Position numbers and translations under genes: made by a program. Shown here in pieces: positions 1-8,104 of a stretch of DNA of 45,125 bases (positions are counted from its first letter, which is position 1; every line of letters begins with the position of its first letter). A model generated the notes under the pieces. That model saw nothing but the letters and a program-made list of their open reading frames with translations. It did not search any database and was not told the DNA's origin. Origin of the DNA: Bordetella parapertussis (GTDB lineage Bacteria; Pseudomonadota; Gammaproteobacteria; Burkholderiales; Burkholderiaceae_B); the NCBI GenBank assembly GCA_945865935.1, contig CAMBFI010000020.1, positions 1 through 45,125 on the forward strand, in the 5' to 3' direction.

Positions 1-110
1 CCGGGCCAGATGATGAAGGCGGGTCCTCGCCTCAATTTAATGTCGATGGACTCTGTGCGTCGCGCAGTAGGCTAGTTCGCAACATACGTTATTCCTATAC
101 GAGGTTTGTG

Positions 111-614
111 ATGCCGTTTTGTACCGCCTGTGGTGCCAAGAATCCCGACGATGCCCGGTTTTGTAACGCCTGTGGTGCAGCGATGCCCACGGCGGCACCG
201 GTCGCCCCTGCTGCGCCAATAGCTCGGATCAAGCCCTTTGATAATCCTGACGAGCTATGGAAGATGTTTTTCTACGTCGCGATTTTTAATTTGGTGATGT
301 ATTTTTTCACGACCTCATCCGAGGACCTCGTGAGTTACGGCATGGGTATGATCGTCGGTATCTCGGCCGCGTATTTTGGGATTGCGTATTGGATTATCAA
401 GGTGCAAGGGGTCGACAAGAGTCGGTCGCTGTGGATCCTTCCACTCATTGCCTTCCATGTCTATGCGTACCTCGATGGTTTGTCAATGATTGATGAGCTG
501 AAGGATCCCAATACGTTTGATTTCTATGACACGTATCTGTCGGGGTTGCCTGAGCTGTTTATCTTGATCAAACTCTTTCTGGCGATCCGTGAGCGCGTGT
601 CACAAAAGACTTAA
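111..614 (+). CDS. Zinc-ribbon membrane protein of unknown function
   Basis: This is a 167-residue protein that I do not recognise beyond its architecture. A small zinc ribbon opens the protein, with cysteine pairs C4/C7 and C18/C21, followed by an Ala/Pro-rich linker. About four hydrophobic segments then span the rest (roughly residues 50-63, 80-102, 107-125 and 146-158), so it should sit in the inner membrane with the ribbon at one face. The ATG at 111 is chosen because GAGG lies at 101-104, six bases upstream; a GTG at 108 is in frame but too close, and the frame stays open to the window edge. Zinc ribbons of this kind usually mediate protein or nucleic-acid contacts, but no substrate can be assigned. 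It converges on the adenosyltransferase gene. Confidence 0.75.
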   Translation: MPFCTACGAKNPDDARFCNACGAAMPTAAPVAPAAPIARIKPFDNPDELWKMFFYVAIFNLVMYFFTTSSEDLVSYGMGMIVGISAAYFGIAYWIIKVQGVDKSRSLWILPLIAFHVYAYLDGLSMIDELKDPNTFDFYDTYLSGLPELFILIKLFLAIRERVSQKT

Positions 615-626
615 CGACAGTCGAGA

Positions 627-650
627 CACGCCGCCAGACTGCGGCGCGTG
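627..650. other. Stem-loop between convergent genes
   Basis: CACGCCGC (627-634) can pair with GCGGCG-C-GTG (641-650), with one bulged C and a six-base loop. CCAGAC (634-639) can alternatively pair with GTCTGG (651-656). It sits between two converging genes where a terminator is expected, but no T-run follows on either strand, so terminator function is uncertain. Confidence 0.3.
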
Positions 651-671
651 GTCTGGCCATCGCAAATTAGC

Positions 672-1214
672 TTAAGTACGTTTCCAGAGCGAGTCGGTTT
701 GCCCGACCGCCTTGTTTAAGCTGCGCGCAAAAATAAACAATAAATCTGAGAGTCGATTCAGGTACTGACCTGGCAAGGGGCCTAGATTTGCCTCATGCTG
801 TAGCGCCACCACCGAACGCTCTGCACGGCGACATACACTGCGTGCGACATGTGCGAGCGAGGCCGCGCGCGTACCACCAGGCAGGATGAATTCTTTTAAG
901 GCGGGTAATGTTGCATTCAGCGCAGCAATTTGCTCATCGAGATAGGCAACCTGTTCAGCCTTCATCAATGAGTAACCTGGCACGGCTAATTCGCTTCCCA
1001 GGTCAAACAGGACGTGCTGGGCCGGGGCAATCACCGAGGCTAGCGTTTGGGGTAAGGGTTCGGCAAGCAGAACGCCTAGGCAACTATTTAATTCATCGAC
1101 ATCACCCATCGCTTGCACGCGAGCGCTGTCCTTGGCGACACGAGTGCCATCGCCTAAGCCAGTGGAGCCATCATCCCCCGTGCGGGTGGTGATGACAGAT
1201 AGGCGATTGCTCAT
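672..1214 (-). CDS. Cob(I)alamin adenosyltransferase, PduO type
   Basis: This 180-residue enzyme transfers the adenosyl group of ATP to reduced cobalamin, giving coenzyme B12. The family signature is clear: an N-terminal TRTGDDGSTGLGDG ATP-binding stretch near residue 10, then the VDELNS motif, and near the C-terminal third the RSVCRRAER helix that binds ATP phosphates. The start at 1214 gives the conserved MSNRLSVITTRTG beginning and has AAGG nine bases upstream; longer in-frame starts would run into hslU. It lies 13 bases downstream of hslU on the same strand and could be its last cotranscribed gene, although there is no functional link to proteolysis. The length is usual for the family. 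No cobalamin riboswitch is visible nearby. Confidence 0.9.
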   Translation of the reverse strand: MSNRLSVITTRTGDDGSTGLGDGTRVAKDSARVQAMGDVDELNSCLGVLLAEPLPQTLASVIAPAQHVLFDLGSELAVPGYSLMKAEQVAYLDEQIAALNATLPALKEFILPGGTRAASLAHVARSVCRRAERSVVALQHEANLGPLPGQYLNRLSDLLFIFARSLNKAVGQTDSLWKRT

Positions 1215-1227
1215 GGATGGATACCTT

Positions 1228-2559
1228 TTATAAAACGTAACGAGCGAGATCGATGCTGCCAGCGGCTTCGGCCAGCTTGTCATTCACATAGGCCGCATCG
1301 ATATTGATGGTTTTGCCACTGCTGGCTGTTGCGTCGAACGACAAGTCTTCGAGTAACTTTTCCATGACGGTATACAGGCGACGCGCACCAATGTTTTCGG
1401 TGCGTTCGTTCACATCAAAAGCAAGCTCCGCTAGCCTAGCGATCCCTTCTTCTGTGAAGGCCAGTTGCACATCCTCAGTCGCGAGTAGTGCCGTGTACTG
1501 CTTGGTCAAGGAGGCGTCGGTGTCGCAGAGGATACGCACAAAATCCTTGGCGGTCAGTGAATCGAGTTCAACGCGGATCGGAAAGCGTCCTTGCAGTTCA
1601 GGGATCAAGTCTGAAGGCCGCGACAAGTGAAACGCGCCGGATGCAATAAACAGGATGTGATCCGTACGGATCATGCCGTATTTTGTGGTGACCGTCGTAC
1701 CTTCGACAAGCGGCAACAGATCACGCTGCACGCCTTGGCGCGATACATCGGCACCACCGGTCTCTTGGCGGGTGGCGATTTTGTCGATCTCGTCCAGAAA
1801 CACAATGCCGTGCTGTTCGACTTTGTTGATGGCAATCGTTTTGAGGTCGTCCTCATTGATGCGTTTGGAGGCTTCTTCCTCGACGAGGAGTTTGAAGGCT
1901 TCCTTGACGGTCATCTTGCGCGATTTCTTTTTTTCTTGTGACAGTCCGGCAAACATGCCTTTGAGCTGCTCGGCCATGTCTTCCATGCCGGGCGGTGTCA
2001 TGATGTCCATCTTAGGCATTGTCTGCGCGACGTCGATTTCAATTTCAGTGGCGTCGAGTTGCCCTTCACGCAAACGTTTGCGAAAGGTTTGGCGTGTTGC
2101 GTTTTCTTCGCGGATGGGTGAGCCATCTGCCGCCCGAGGTGGAGCGAGCAGGACATCCAGAATACGGTCTTCGGCGGAATCTTCGGCCAAGGTCCGCACA
2201 CGTTTCATTTCTTGTTCACGCGTTTGTTTGATGGCGATTTCAGCGAGGTCACGTATGATCGTGTCGACATCACGGCCCACATAGCCGACCTCGGTGAATT
2301 TAGTCGCTTCGATTTTGATGAAGGGCGCATCGGCGAGTTTGGCTAAGCGACGGGCGATCTCAGTTTTGCCAACGCCGGTTGGTCCGATCATCAGAATATT
2401 TTTGGGATGAATCTCGCTGCGCAAGGGTTCGGTAACTTGCTGGCGGCGCCAGCGGTTGCGCAACGCGACAGCGACCGAACGCTTGGCCTTTTGTTGCCCG
2501 ACAATATTCTTGTCGAGTTCGGAGACGATTTCACTCGGGGTCATCGATGAGGCAGACAT
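1228..2559 (-). CDS. hslU: ATP-dependent protease ATPase subunit HslU
   Basis: HslU is the AAA+ unfoldase ring of the HslUV (ClpYQ) cytoplasmic protease. The 443-residue protein has Walker A GPTGVGKT at residues 59-66, the pore motif GYVGRD at 92-97, a charged intermediate I-domain of roughly residues 110-245, and Walker B VFLDEID near residue 255. It ends in SIDLARYVL, the C-terminal tail that inserts into HslV to activate it. The length is typical. The gene starts 12 bases after the hslV stop on the same strand, the usual hslVU order, with only a weak GGAA as ribosome site; coupling to hslV translation is likely. ATG 2559 is preferred over the internal Met6 because related proteins carry the same short extension before MTPSEIV. 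Confidence 0.97.
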   Translation of the reverse strand: MSASSMTPSEIVSELDKNIVGQQKAKRSVAVALRNRWRRQQVTEPLRSEIHPKNILMIGPTGVGKTEIARRLAKLADAPFIKIEATKFTEVGYVGRDVDTIIRDLAEIAIKQTREQEMKRVRTLAEDSAEDRILDVLLAPPRAADGSPIREENATRQTFRKRLREGQLDATEIEIDVAQTMPKMDIMTPPGMEDMAEQLKGMFAGLSQEKKKSRKMTVKEAFKLLVEEEASKRINEDDLKTIAINKVEQHGIVFLDEIDKIATRQETGGADVSRQGVQRDLLPLVEGTTVTTKYGMIRTDHILFIASGAFHLSRPSDLIPELQGRFPIRVELDSLTAKDFVRILCDTDASLTKQYTALLATEDVQLAFTEEGIARLAELAFDVNERTENIGARRLYTVMEKLLEDLSFDATASSGKTINIDAAYVNDKLAEAAGSIDLARYVL

Positions 2560-2571
2560 GGTGATTCCAGC

Positions 2572-3108
2572 TTATTCCAGTGTTTCAATCAGATGTTGCT
2601 GATTGGTATAGATGCAGAGGTCGCCCGCGATCTCGAGCGATTGTTTGACGATATCGTGTGGCGAAAGTTCAGTATGACGCAGCAGCGCCATGGCGGCTGA
2701 CTGCGCGTAGGCGCCGCCCGAGCCAATCGCAGCCAAACCATTTTCGGGTTCTAACACGTCACCGTTGCCTGTCAGCACAAGCGTGTGTTCACGATCGGCC
2801 ACTATCAGCATGGCTTCGAGCCGACGCAGCACCCGATCGGTACGCCAGTCGCGTGTCAGTTCGACGGCGGCACGCATCAGGTGCCCCTGATATTTTTCGA
2901 GTTTGCCTTCAAAGCGCTCTTGGAGCGTGAACGCATCCGCGGTCGCGCCCGCGAAGCCGGCCAGAATTTTGTCGTGATACAGACGGCGAACTTTACGTGC
3001 CGTCCCTTTGATGATGATGTTGCCAAGCGTGACCTGGCCATCGCCACCCAAGGCGACTTGGTTGCCGCGTCGCACACAAACGATGGTGGTGCCGTGAAAC
3101 TGTTCCAT
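2572..3108 (-). CDS. hslV: ATP-dependent protease peptidase subunit HslV
   Basis: HslV is the proteasome-beta-like threonine peptidase core of HslUV. The 178-residue protein begins MEQFHGTT; Thr7 aligns with the catalytic N-terminal threonine of the E. coli enzyme, so a six-residue propeptide must be removed. [11 protein letters not shown] and the GSGGAYAQ segment are characteristic. The ATG at 3108 is chosen because AGAG (3119-3116) lies seven bases upstream; a GTG two codons earlier is in frame. It heads hslVU, and a hairpin at 3131-3160 separates it from dksA, so it probably has its own promoter or depends on read-through. No heat-shock promoter of convincing quality was seen in the short gap. 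Confidence 0.96.
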   Translation of the reverse strand: MEQFHGTTIVCVRRGNQVALGGDGQVTLGNIIIKGTARKVRRLYHDKILAGFAGATADAFTLQERFEGKLEKYQGHLMRAAVELTRDWRTDRVLRRLEAMLIVADREHTLVLTGNGDVLEPENGLAAIGSGGAYAQSAAMALLRHTELSPHDIVKQSLEIAGDLCIYTNQQHLIETLE

Positions 3109-3130
3109 ATACACACTCTAGAGAGAACAA

Positions 3131-3160
3131 GGGCACACTCTAGATGATTGGAGTGTGCCC
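3131..3160 (-). terminator. Hairpin terminator candidate between dksA and hslV
   Basis: GGGCACACTC (3131-3140) and GAGTGTGCCC (3151-3160) form a perfect ten-base-pair stem with a ten-base loop. Read on the minus strand, the stem is followed by TTGTTCTCTC, moderately T-rich, so it would end transcripts from cobW-dksA before hslV. The motif ACTCTAGA in its arm recurs at the hslV ribosome site. Confidence 0.6.
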
Positions 3161-3202
3161 AGTTGGCGATGATTCGTAAAAGCGGAAACTAAACGCTGAC
3201 GT

Positions 3203-3898
3203 TTAATCCCCAAACATCTTTTGACGCATTTCGCGGCGCTCTTGGGCTTCAAGCGAGAGCGTCGCGGTTGGACGGGCTAATAAACGGCGCAGACCAATGG
3301 GCTCACCGGTTTCGTCGCACCAGCCATATTCCCCTGCATCGATACGAGCAATAGACTGCTGTACTTTCTTGAGTAGCTTGCGCTCGCGGTCGCGGGTGCG
3401 TAACTCAAGCGCATGCTCTTCTTCGATCGTAGCGCGGTCAGCGGGATCGGGCACGAACTGTGTTTCCCGTAGATGCTCGGTCGTGGCGCCAGCATTGCTT
3501 AAGATTTCTTGTTCGAGTTGGCGCAGGCGGTCACGGAAGAAACCAAGCTGACGCTCGCTCATGTATTCCGATTCGGGCATGCGCAGCAGTTCGCTTTCTG
3601 TGGGGAGATTGTTTTCAGACAAATCGCCAGCATTGAAAGGCTTTTTCTTGGCCGCTTTTGCTTCAACAGGGGGCGCTACTTTGACAGGAGCGGACTTCGC
3701 AGCAGCCTTGGTTGCAGGTTTTACCGGTGTTTTCGCGGCAAGAGCTTTGGGAGCGGGCTGTTTGGCGGGTGCGGGTTTGGCAGCCACAGCACTCTTTGCG
3801 GGTGCGGACGGCTTTTTCGTCACGGCGGCTTTGGTGGGGGCGGCGGCTTTGCTTGCGCTCGCCTTGCCTGCTACGGGTTTTGCTGCCTTGGTTGCCAT
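3203..3898 (-). CDS. dksA: RNA polymerase-binding factor DksA, zinc-finger-degenerate, with basic N-terminal extension
   Basis: DksA enters the RNA polymerase secondary channel and works with ppGpp to adjust promoters. The 231-residue protein has a long Ala/Lys/Pro-rich extension (residues 1-87), then the coiled-coil domain whose tip motif is intact: D151, D154 and A156 in DPADRA. Of the four zinc cysteines of E. coli DksA only the first remains (C194); the others are T197, S215 and A218. So this is a zinc-independent type, a form I recall as usual in Burkholderiales. ATG 3898 is chosen because GGAG (3908-3905) lies six bases upstream; the in-frame ATG at 3910 has none. It follows the CobW-type gene by 43 bases on the same strand. 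The extension resembles a histone H1 tail and is probably disordered. Confidence 0.92.
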   Translation of the reverse strand: MATKAAKPVAGKASASKAAAPTKAAVTKKPSAPAKSAVAAKPAPAKQPAPKALAAKTPVKPATKAAAKSAPVKVAPPVEAKAAKKKPFNAGDLSENNLPTESELLRMPESEYMSERQLGFFRDRLRQLEQEILSNAGATTEHLRETQFVPDPADRATIEEEHALELRTRDRERKLLKKVQQSIARIDAGEYGWCDETGEPIGLRRLLARPTATLSLEAQERREMRQKMFGD

Positions 3899-3941
3899 AA
3901 AGGACTCCATAAAATAAATTCTGCGCGCAGGCGCAGAGGTA

Positions 3942-5054
3942 CTACTTCGCTAGGCACTGCTCCAGACCTTTGGTAAAGATCTCCTGGGGCAGCTTGCGTC
4001 CGATGAAAACCATTTTGGTGGATTTCTTCTCGTTAGCGAGCCAGGGTTTGCCGGGCTCGGCACCCATCAACATGTGCACGCCTTGAAATAACATGCGCTT
4101 GTTGATGCCTTTCATGTACAAAATACCTTTGTAACGCAGCAGATCGGGGCCATAGACTTGCACCACACCGCCTAAAAACTCTTCTAAGCGCTCGGGGTCG
4201 AAAGGCTTGTCTGACTTGAATACAAATGCGCCAATGGAGTCATCGTGCGCAGGTTTGGGGTGGTGATGATCAGGGTGGGAGCAGTTCGCATGATCATGAT
4301 CATGGTCATGATGGTGATCATGCGCATGTTGGTGATCGTGATCATGGTCATGATCATGTGCGGCATCTGGATGTTCGTCGGCCAGAAACTGGGGGTCGAT
4401 ATCTAGAATCGTATTGAGGTTAAAGCCGCTGATGTCCAGAATTTGCTTGAGATCTGTTTCACCAAAATTGACGACTTCAATCGAAGCACGTGGGTTCATG
4501 TGCACAATGCGACGGCGCAAGGCGGCAAAGTCGGCGTCCGTCACCAGATCTTTTTTGGAGACGAGGATGCGATCAGCAAAGCCGACCTGCTTTTGTGCTT
4601 CTTCTTGGTGGTCCAGCGTTTCCATACCGTGTTTAGCATCAACGATTGTGACGACTGCATCTAGGCGGTAGTACTCAGCGATATCGTCGTCCATGAAAAA
4701 GGTCTGGCAGACAGGGCCTGGGTTGGCCATGCCAGTCGTTTCAATAATGACGCGCTCGAAGTTCAGATCGCCTGCTTGGCGACGTTTGCGTAGATCGTTC
4801 AGCGTACGCATTAAGTCGCCGCGCACTGTGCAGCACACGCAACCGTTCGACAGTTCGATGATTTCTTCGTCCTGGTCCTGGACAAGCAAGTCGTTGTCGA
4901 TGCTTTCTGGTCCGAATTCATTCTCGATGACAGCGATGCGCTTGCCGTGATATTCGGTCAGGATGCGTTTGAGGAGGGTCGTTTTACCCGCACCGAGAAA
5001 GCCGGTGAGGATTGTGACGGGGACCATTTTGTCCAGACTGCTTGGGGAATTCAT
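3942..5054 (-). CDS. CobW/G3E-family GTPase, probable zinc metallochaperone
   Basis: This 370-residue GTP-binding protein belongs to the CobW/YjiA/ZNG group of G3E GTPases, which deliver metal to target enzymes. Walker A GFLGAGKTT is at residues 18-26, and the metal-binding CxCC motif is C72, C74, C75. ETTGMANPGPV and SKKDL (the NKxD position) complete the GTPase fold. A His/Asp tract of about 45 residues, roughly residues 229-274, precedes the C-terminal CobW domain and should bind Zn or another transition metal. It lies directly upstream of the zinc-finger-degenerate dksA, a context that suggests zinc homeostasis rather than cobalamin synthesis. No clear Zur box was found upstream. ATG 5054 has a weak ribosome site; Met10 is an alternative. 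Confidence 0.88.
   Translation of the reverse strand: MNSPSSLDKMVPVTILTGFLGAGKTTLLKRILTEYHGKRIAVIENEFGPESIDNDLLVQDQDEEIIELSNGCVCCTVRGDLMRTLNDLRKRRQAGDLNFERVIIETTGMANPGPVCQTFFMDDDIAEYYRLDAVVTIVDAKHGMETLDHQEEAQKQVGFADRILVSKKDLVTDADFAALRRRIVHMNPRASIEVVNFGETDLKQILDISGFNLNTILDIDPQFLADEHPDAAHDHDHDHDHQHAHDHHHDHDHDHANCSHPDHHHPKPAHDDSIGAFVFKSDKPFDPERLEEFLGGVVQVYGPDLLRYKGILYMKGINKRMLFQGVHMLMGAEPGKPWLANEKKSTKMVFIGRKLPQEIFTKGLEQCLAK
4289..4360. repeat. GATCATG-rich imperfect repeat encoding the His/Asp tract
   Basis: Short units built on GATCATG and GGTCATG recur through about 70 bases. They encode alternating His and Asp in the CobW-type protein. Such low-complexity DNA can change length by slippage, so the number of His residues may vary between strains. 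Confidence 0.7.
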
Positions 5055-5165
5055 GTGCGGATTAACTTCAAAAACGGTAAGGGTGCATCAGGCACCGGAC
5101 CAAGCCTAGACTGCAAGGCAAGGCGGGATTACAGCACAGCCCACGCCAAGGGGCAAACATTCTAG

Positions 5166-5187
5166 ACTGGGGGTTTATACCCCTAGT
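5166..5187. repeat. Inverted repeat upstream of the CobW-type gene
   Basis: ACTGGGGG (5166-5173) pairs with CCCCTAGT (5180-5187), allowing one G-T pair, around TTTATA. It lies about 110 bases upstream of the cobW-type start in an otherwise gene-free stretch (5055-5303). It could be an operator or a hairpin; there is no T-run. The protein that might bind it is unknown. Confidence 0.35.
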
Positions 5188-5285
5188 TGGCAAAAATACT
5201 TAGTCTCTTTAGCTTAGCAGACACAAATTGCAACACCCTGACAAATGGGGGCGCTTTTGGCAATTTCAATAAGAAAGTTTATTTT

Positions 5286-5309
5286 AGCTAAATTAACAAT
5301 TATTTAGCT
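5286..5309. repeat. Inverted repeat overlapping the xerC stop codon
   Basis: AGCTAAAT (5286-5293) and ATTTAGCT (5302-5309) are perfect inverted copies around the spacer TAACAATT. The right arm contains the TAA stop of xerC. It could fold at the end of the dapF-DUF484-xerC transcript, but the stem is AT-rich and is not followed by a T-run on the minus strand. Confidence 0.4.
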
Positions 5310-6269
5310 TTTGCGACCAGCACGAGGGTGAGCAGAATCATACGCGCGCGCCAGATGCTGAAAATCTAGCTTTGTATAGAGCTGAGTGGTGGAAATGTTG
5401 GCGTGACCAAGCATTTCTTGTACCGCGCGCAAATCCTGGGCAGATTGCAACACGTGGCTCGCAAAGCTGTGGCGCAACACGTGCGGGTGCACATGGGTAG
5501 GCAAACCGGCCAGCAGCGCCAGACGGGTGAGTTGGGATTGCACAACACGAGGGCTGATCCGTCGTCCGCGTGCGCCTAAAAAGAGCGCCGTGGTGTCTGC
5601 CTCCGGGGCTTGCGCTAGGGCGAGTGCGGGACGAGACTCCAGCCATTGCGCCAAGCTCGCTTTCGCCTGCTTACCAATTGGCACGGAGCGGCGCTTGCCG
5701 CCTTTGCCCAGCACGTGAACCTCTTGTTCGCGTAGATCAATCCAGCCCGCCGAGGTGTATTCCTTGGATTGGGTGTATTGCAGGTCCAGGCTCACGAGCT
5801 CGCTAAGCCGCAGACCGCTCGAATAAAAGAGCTCAAACATGGCTCGATCGCGCAGACCAACTGGGTCGGTGCGTGTGGTCAGGACGGTGGCGTCCAGCAG
5901 GGCCTGGGTCTGATCGACAGACAGCGCTTTGGGTAGGCTGCGCTTGATCTTTGGCGCGCGCACATCGGCTGCGGGGTTAGTCGGCATGTTGGCTTGCGGT
6001 GCCCACCATTTGAAAAAACCGCGCCAAGCTGCCAGCATGCGAGCAAGGCTTCGAGGGCTATGGCCTTGCGCATGCAGGCGTCCTAGATAATGTCGGATGT
6101 TGCCATTGGCGACTTGCTCGAGTGGCTTGTTCTCGTGGAGTCTGACAAGCTGTTGCAGGTCACGGCGGTAGGCGTCAAGCGTATGAACAGAATAACGTCG
6201 GTTACGCTCGAGATGCGTGAGCCACAGAACGACGCTTTCAGGCAGCAGTGGTTCGGTGGCCTCGGACAT
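5304..6269 (-). CDS. xerC: Tyrosine recombinase XerC
   Basis: XerC resolves chromosome dimers at dif together with XerD. The 321-residue protein has the N-terminal SAM-like core-binding domain (about residues 10-95) and the catalytic domain. Visible catalytic residues are R154 in SGLRLSE, lysine in GKGGK (189-192), H263 and R266 in HVLRH, H289 in GHANIS and the nucleophile Y298 in QLYTK. The length is a little above the roughly 300 residues usual for XerC. It starts five bases after the DUF484 stop, with weak AAAGAAA as ribosome site, so translation is probably coupled. The dapF-DUF484-xerC order is conserved in many proteobacteria, which separates it from phage integrases; no mobile element lies nearby. 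Confidence 0.93.
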   Translation of the reverse strand: MSEATEPLLPESVVLWLTHLERNRRYSVHTLDAYRRDLQQLVRLHENKPLEQVANGNIRHYLGRLHAQGHSPRSLARMLAAWRGFFKWWAPQANMPTNPAADVRAPKIKRSLPKALSVDQTQALLDATVLTTRTDPVGLRDRAMFELFYSSGLRLSELVSLDLQYTQSKEYTSAGWIDLREQEVHVLGKGGKRRSVPIGKQAKASLAQWLESRPALALAQAPEADTTALFLGARGRRISPRVVQSQLTRLALLAGLPTHVHPHVLRHSFASHVLQSAQDLRAVQEMLGHANISTTQLYTKLDFQHLARAYDSAHPRAGRKS

Positions 6270-6274
6270 TTTCT

Positions 6275-6979
6275 TTAAGCGCGGGTGTTAAGTGTCGGAA
6301 TCGTTGGGTCGCCAGACGTCGCGCTGCTGTTTAAACGCGAAAGCGCTGCGCTGGCGAGAATCCCGACCGTCTGAAGAAAAGCACGACCCATATCCGGCGC
6401 AAAGCGCTCAGCGTCGTCCGAACCGAGCACGAGCATGCCGAAGGCGGGCGCGTTGGGGGCAGGACGCAGTGACAGCACGGCAAACGATGCAGGTGGACGT
6501 TTGAGCCAGTTAGCAGCGGTGAGTTTGGTGTCGTTTCCGCAGTACGGTGTGGTCAGCGCATTGGCATAGTCACGAACTTCATCAGACACCGCTTCGCCGA
6601 TGCCCTCTTCCGGAAGGCCTAAGTCCCACAGACGCATACCGACCTCTTGCAAATTGAACTGCTCAGCCAGTCCTTGCGCGACCTGCTCTGGCACACGCGC
6701 GGTCACCGGCTCGCCCAGCATACGCATACACCAGCGATTGAGCTTATCCGTGGTCAACTCATTTAATGCGGCATTGCGCACGAGCTCGGCGAGTCGGAAC
6801 TCAAAATCTTTCAGGCGCTCGCGCAACGTTAGGATTTGACGCTCACCGAGCGAAATCGCGCGTGTTTGGTGGGGGTGTGGCACTTCGATTGTTGAGAACA
6901 ACTCCGCGTGTTGCACAAAGAATTCTGGATGCTCTTGCAGGAAACGCGCGACGGTCTGTGCGGTTAGCGAATCAGTCAT
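6275..6979 (-). CDS. DUF484 family protein, GAF-like
   Basis: This 234-residue protein belongs to the DUF484 family (COG3159), a GAF-domain-like group of unknown function almost always found between dapF and xerC. The N-terminal part, VARFLQEHPEFF, is the family hallmark and is followed by a helical segment (about residues 45-75, QILTLRERLKDFEFRL) that may form a coiled coil. The rest would be the GAF-like sensor domain, with no obvious catalytic residues. It sits between dapF (27 bases) and xerC (5 bases) on the minus strand, so it is probably cotranscribed with both. A ligand or partner cannot be named from sequence. Confidence 0.88.
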   Translation of the reverse strand: MTDSLTAQTVARFLQEHPEFFVQHAELFSTIEVPHPHQTRAISLGERQILTLRERLKDFEFRLAELVRNAALNELTTDKLNRWCMRMLGEPVTARVPEQVAQGLAEQFNLQEVGMRLWDLGLPEEGIGEAVSDEVRDYANALTTPYCGNDTKLTAANWLKRPPASFAVLSLRPAPNAPAFGMLVLGSDDAERFAPDMGRAFLQTVGILASAALSRLNSSATSGDPTIPTLNTRA

Positions 6980-7006
6980 GGCTACATACTCATTAAGAAG
7001 AGTGAA

Positions 7007-7897
7007 CTAAATACCTGCGGGGATTGACGCCACCAAGCGGTCGATATCAATGCTGCTGGAAAAAACAGTTGTGGTCGGACCGGCCATGCGTAGCGCCTGC
7101 CCATCCCATTCAATCGTGAGCCAGCCGCCTCGTGCGAGCAGGCGCACCGGCGAATCGAGAAGCCCGCGCCGAATACCGGCCGCCACTGCGGCACAGGCAC
7201 CTGTGCCGCAAGCGAGCGTTTCACCTGCGCCGCGCTCGTACACGCGCAGGTAGGCGGTGTGCCGATCGACGACTTGTAAAAAGCCTGCATTCACACGACG
7301 CGTAAACCGTGGGTGGGATTCAATCAGCGGCCCGATTTGCGCTACGGGCGCGTGATCAACATCCGCAACAACTTGCACGGCGTGCGGATTTGAAATCGCA
7401 ACGGCCGACAGCCAGACGAGCTGCTCGGCACCGTTTACGTTTAGGGGCAAGCCATACAGTGTGTCTGTGCCCTCAGTGCGCGTAGCGAGCCCCGTCACAT
7501 CAAACGGTAGGTCGGCAGGCGCAAAGCGGGTTTGGCCCATATCCACCACCACATCCCCATTGGGCAGTGCCTCAAGGGTAATGAGCCCAGTCGCGATTTC
7601 CGCGCGTAAGGGGTTGCGTGATGAGAGCTTTTGTTCGTGAACAAATTTAACGAAACAGCGCGCGCCGTTCCCGCAGTGTTCGACTTCACCGCCGTCCGCA
7701 TTGAATATGCGATAACGAAAATCTGCTTCAGGATGGTGGGGGGTGTCGACTAATAAGATTTGGTCACAGCCAATGCCGAATTGTCGGTGAGCGAGCGCCC
7801 GAGCGCGTTGTGGGGTCATGTCAATGGACTGACGCACCCCATCGAGCATGACGAAATCATTGCCCAGACCGTGCATTTTTGTGAAGTTCCAGATCAT
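7007..7897 (-). CDS. dapF: Diaminopimelate epimerase
   Basis: DapF converts LL- to meso-diaminopimelate, the precursor of lysine and of the peptidoglycan cross-link. The 296-residue protein shows both active-site cysteines: C75 in EHCGNGAR and C230 in LACGTGAC, which act as the acid-base pair of this cofactor-free epimerase. MHGLGNDF at residues 8-15 is the conserved N-terminal signature. The length is slightly above the usual 275-285. It is first in a minus-strand operon with DUF484 and xerC and diverges from the metK leader; its promoter must lie in the 100-odd bases before the plus-strand SAM element, but I could not pick a convincing one. GGGGA lies about 11 bases before the ATG. Confidence 0.96.
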   Translation of the reverse strand: MIWNFTKMHGLGNDFVMLDGVRQSIDMTPQRARALAHRQFGIGCDQILLVDTPHHPEADFRYRIFNADGGEVEHCGNGARCFVKFVHEQKLSSRNPLRAEIATGLITLEALPNGDVVVDMGQTRFAPADLPFDVTGLATRTEGTDTLYGLPLNVNGAEQLVWLSAVAISNPHAVQVVADVDHAPVAQIGPLIESHPRFTRRVNAGFLQVVDRHTAYLRVYERGAGETLACGTGACAAVAAGIRRGLLDSPVRLLARGGWLTIEWDGQALRMAGPTTTVFSSSIDIDRLVASIPAGI

Positions 7898-8003
7898 GCA
7901 GGCATTATCCCCTATTTACTGCATGGGTAGCAGATCTCCCCACTGCCACCGGTCGGCCTAAGCATATGTGCAGGCGTAATTACAACAATTGATTAATTTC
8001 GCA

Positions 8004-8009
8004 TAAAAT
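8004..8009 (+). promoter_or_regulatory. Candidate -10 box for metK
   Basis: TAAAAT matches five of six consensus bases and would place the transcription start near 8016, exactly at the first base of riboswitch helix P1. No good -35 box is visible at the proper distance; TTACAA at 7980-7985 is weak. The agreement of the predicted start with the RNA structure is the main support. Confidence 0.45.
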
Positions 8010-8015
8010 GATCAC

Positions 8016-8103
8016 AGTCGCTGAGTTAACCGACAACTTGCGGAGCGACTACGTTGGGTCTAGGCCGATGGGCTGGGCCAGCATAAAAACAATTCCGCTA
8101 AAG
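8016..8103 (+). promoter_or_regulatory. SAM-II-type riboswitch aptamer upstream of metK
   Basis: The element matches the SAM-II (metA motif) aptamer. P1 is a perfect seven-base-pair helix, 8016-8022 with 8044-8050. Its loop holds GAGTTAACC (8023-8031), the counterpart of the conserved GATTTAACC. The pseudoknot is GCGG (8040-8043) with CCGC (8095-8098), and the strand continues as the conserved GCTAAAG (8097-8103). These are all the sequence blocks that define the class, in order. The unusual part is 8051-8094: a 44-base insert where typical members have a short A-rich loop. It contains two GGCC boxes (8063-8066, 8076-8079) that could pair. SAM-II lowers expression when SAM is abundant, which fits a place before SAM synthetase. 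The class is best known in Alphaproteobacteria. Confidence 0.82.
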
Positions 8104-8104
8104 C

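Noticed and set aside
1-110. Open frame 1-75 ending in a stop, possibly the end of an upstream gene
   Set aside because: Only 24 codons are visible with no recognisable motif, so coding cannot be supported; the rest of the stretch holds only the ribosome site of the zinc-ribbon gene.
3509-3976. Long plus-strand frames opposite dksA
   Set aside because: They are mirror translations of Ala/Lys-rich codons on the minus strand, giving Gly/Cys/Phe-rich peptides without family resemblance.
4289-4360. GATCATG repeat as a CRISPR or regulatory array
   Set aside because: The units are short, without spacers, and are explained by the His/Asp codons of the CobW-type protein.
5304-6269. xerC as an integrase of a mobile element
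   Set aside because: The dapF-DUF484-xerC order is the normal chromosomal context and no attachment repeats were seen.
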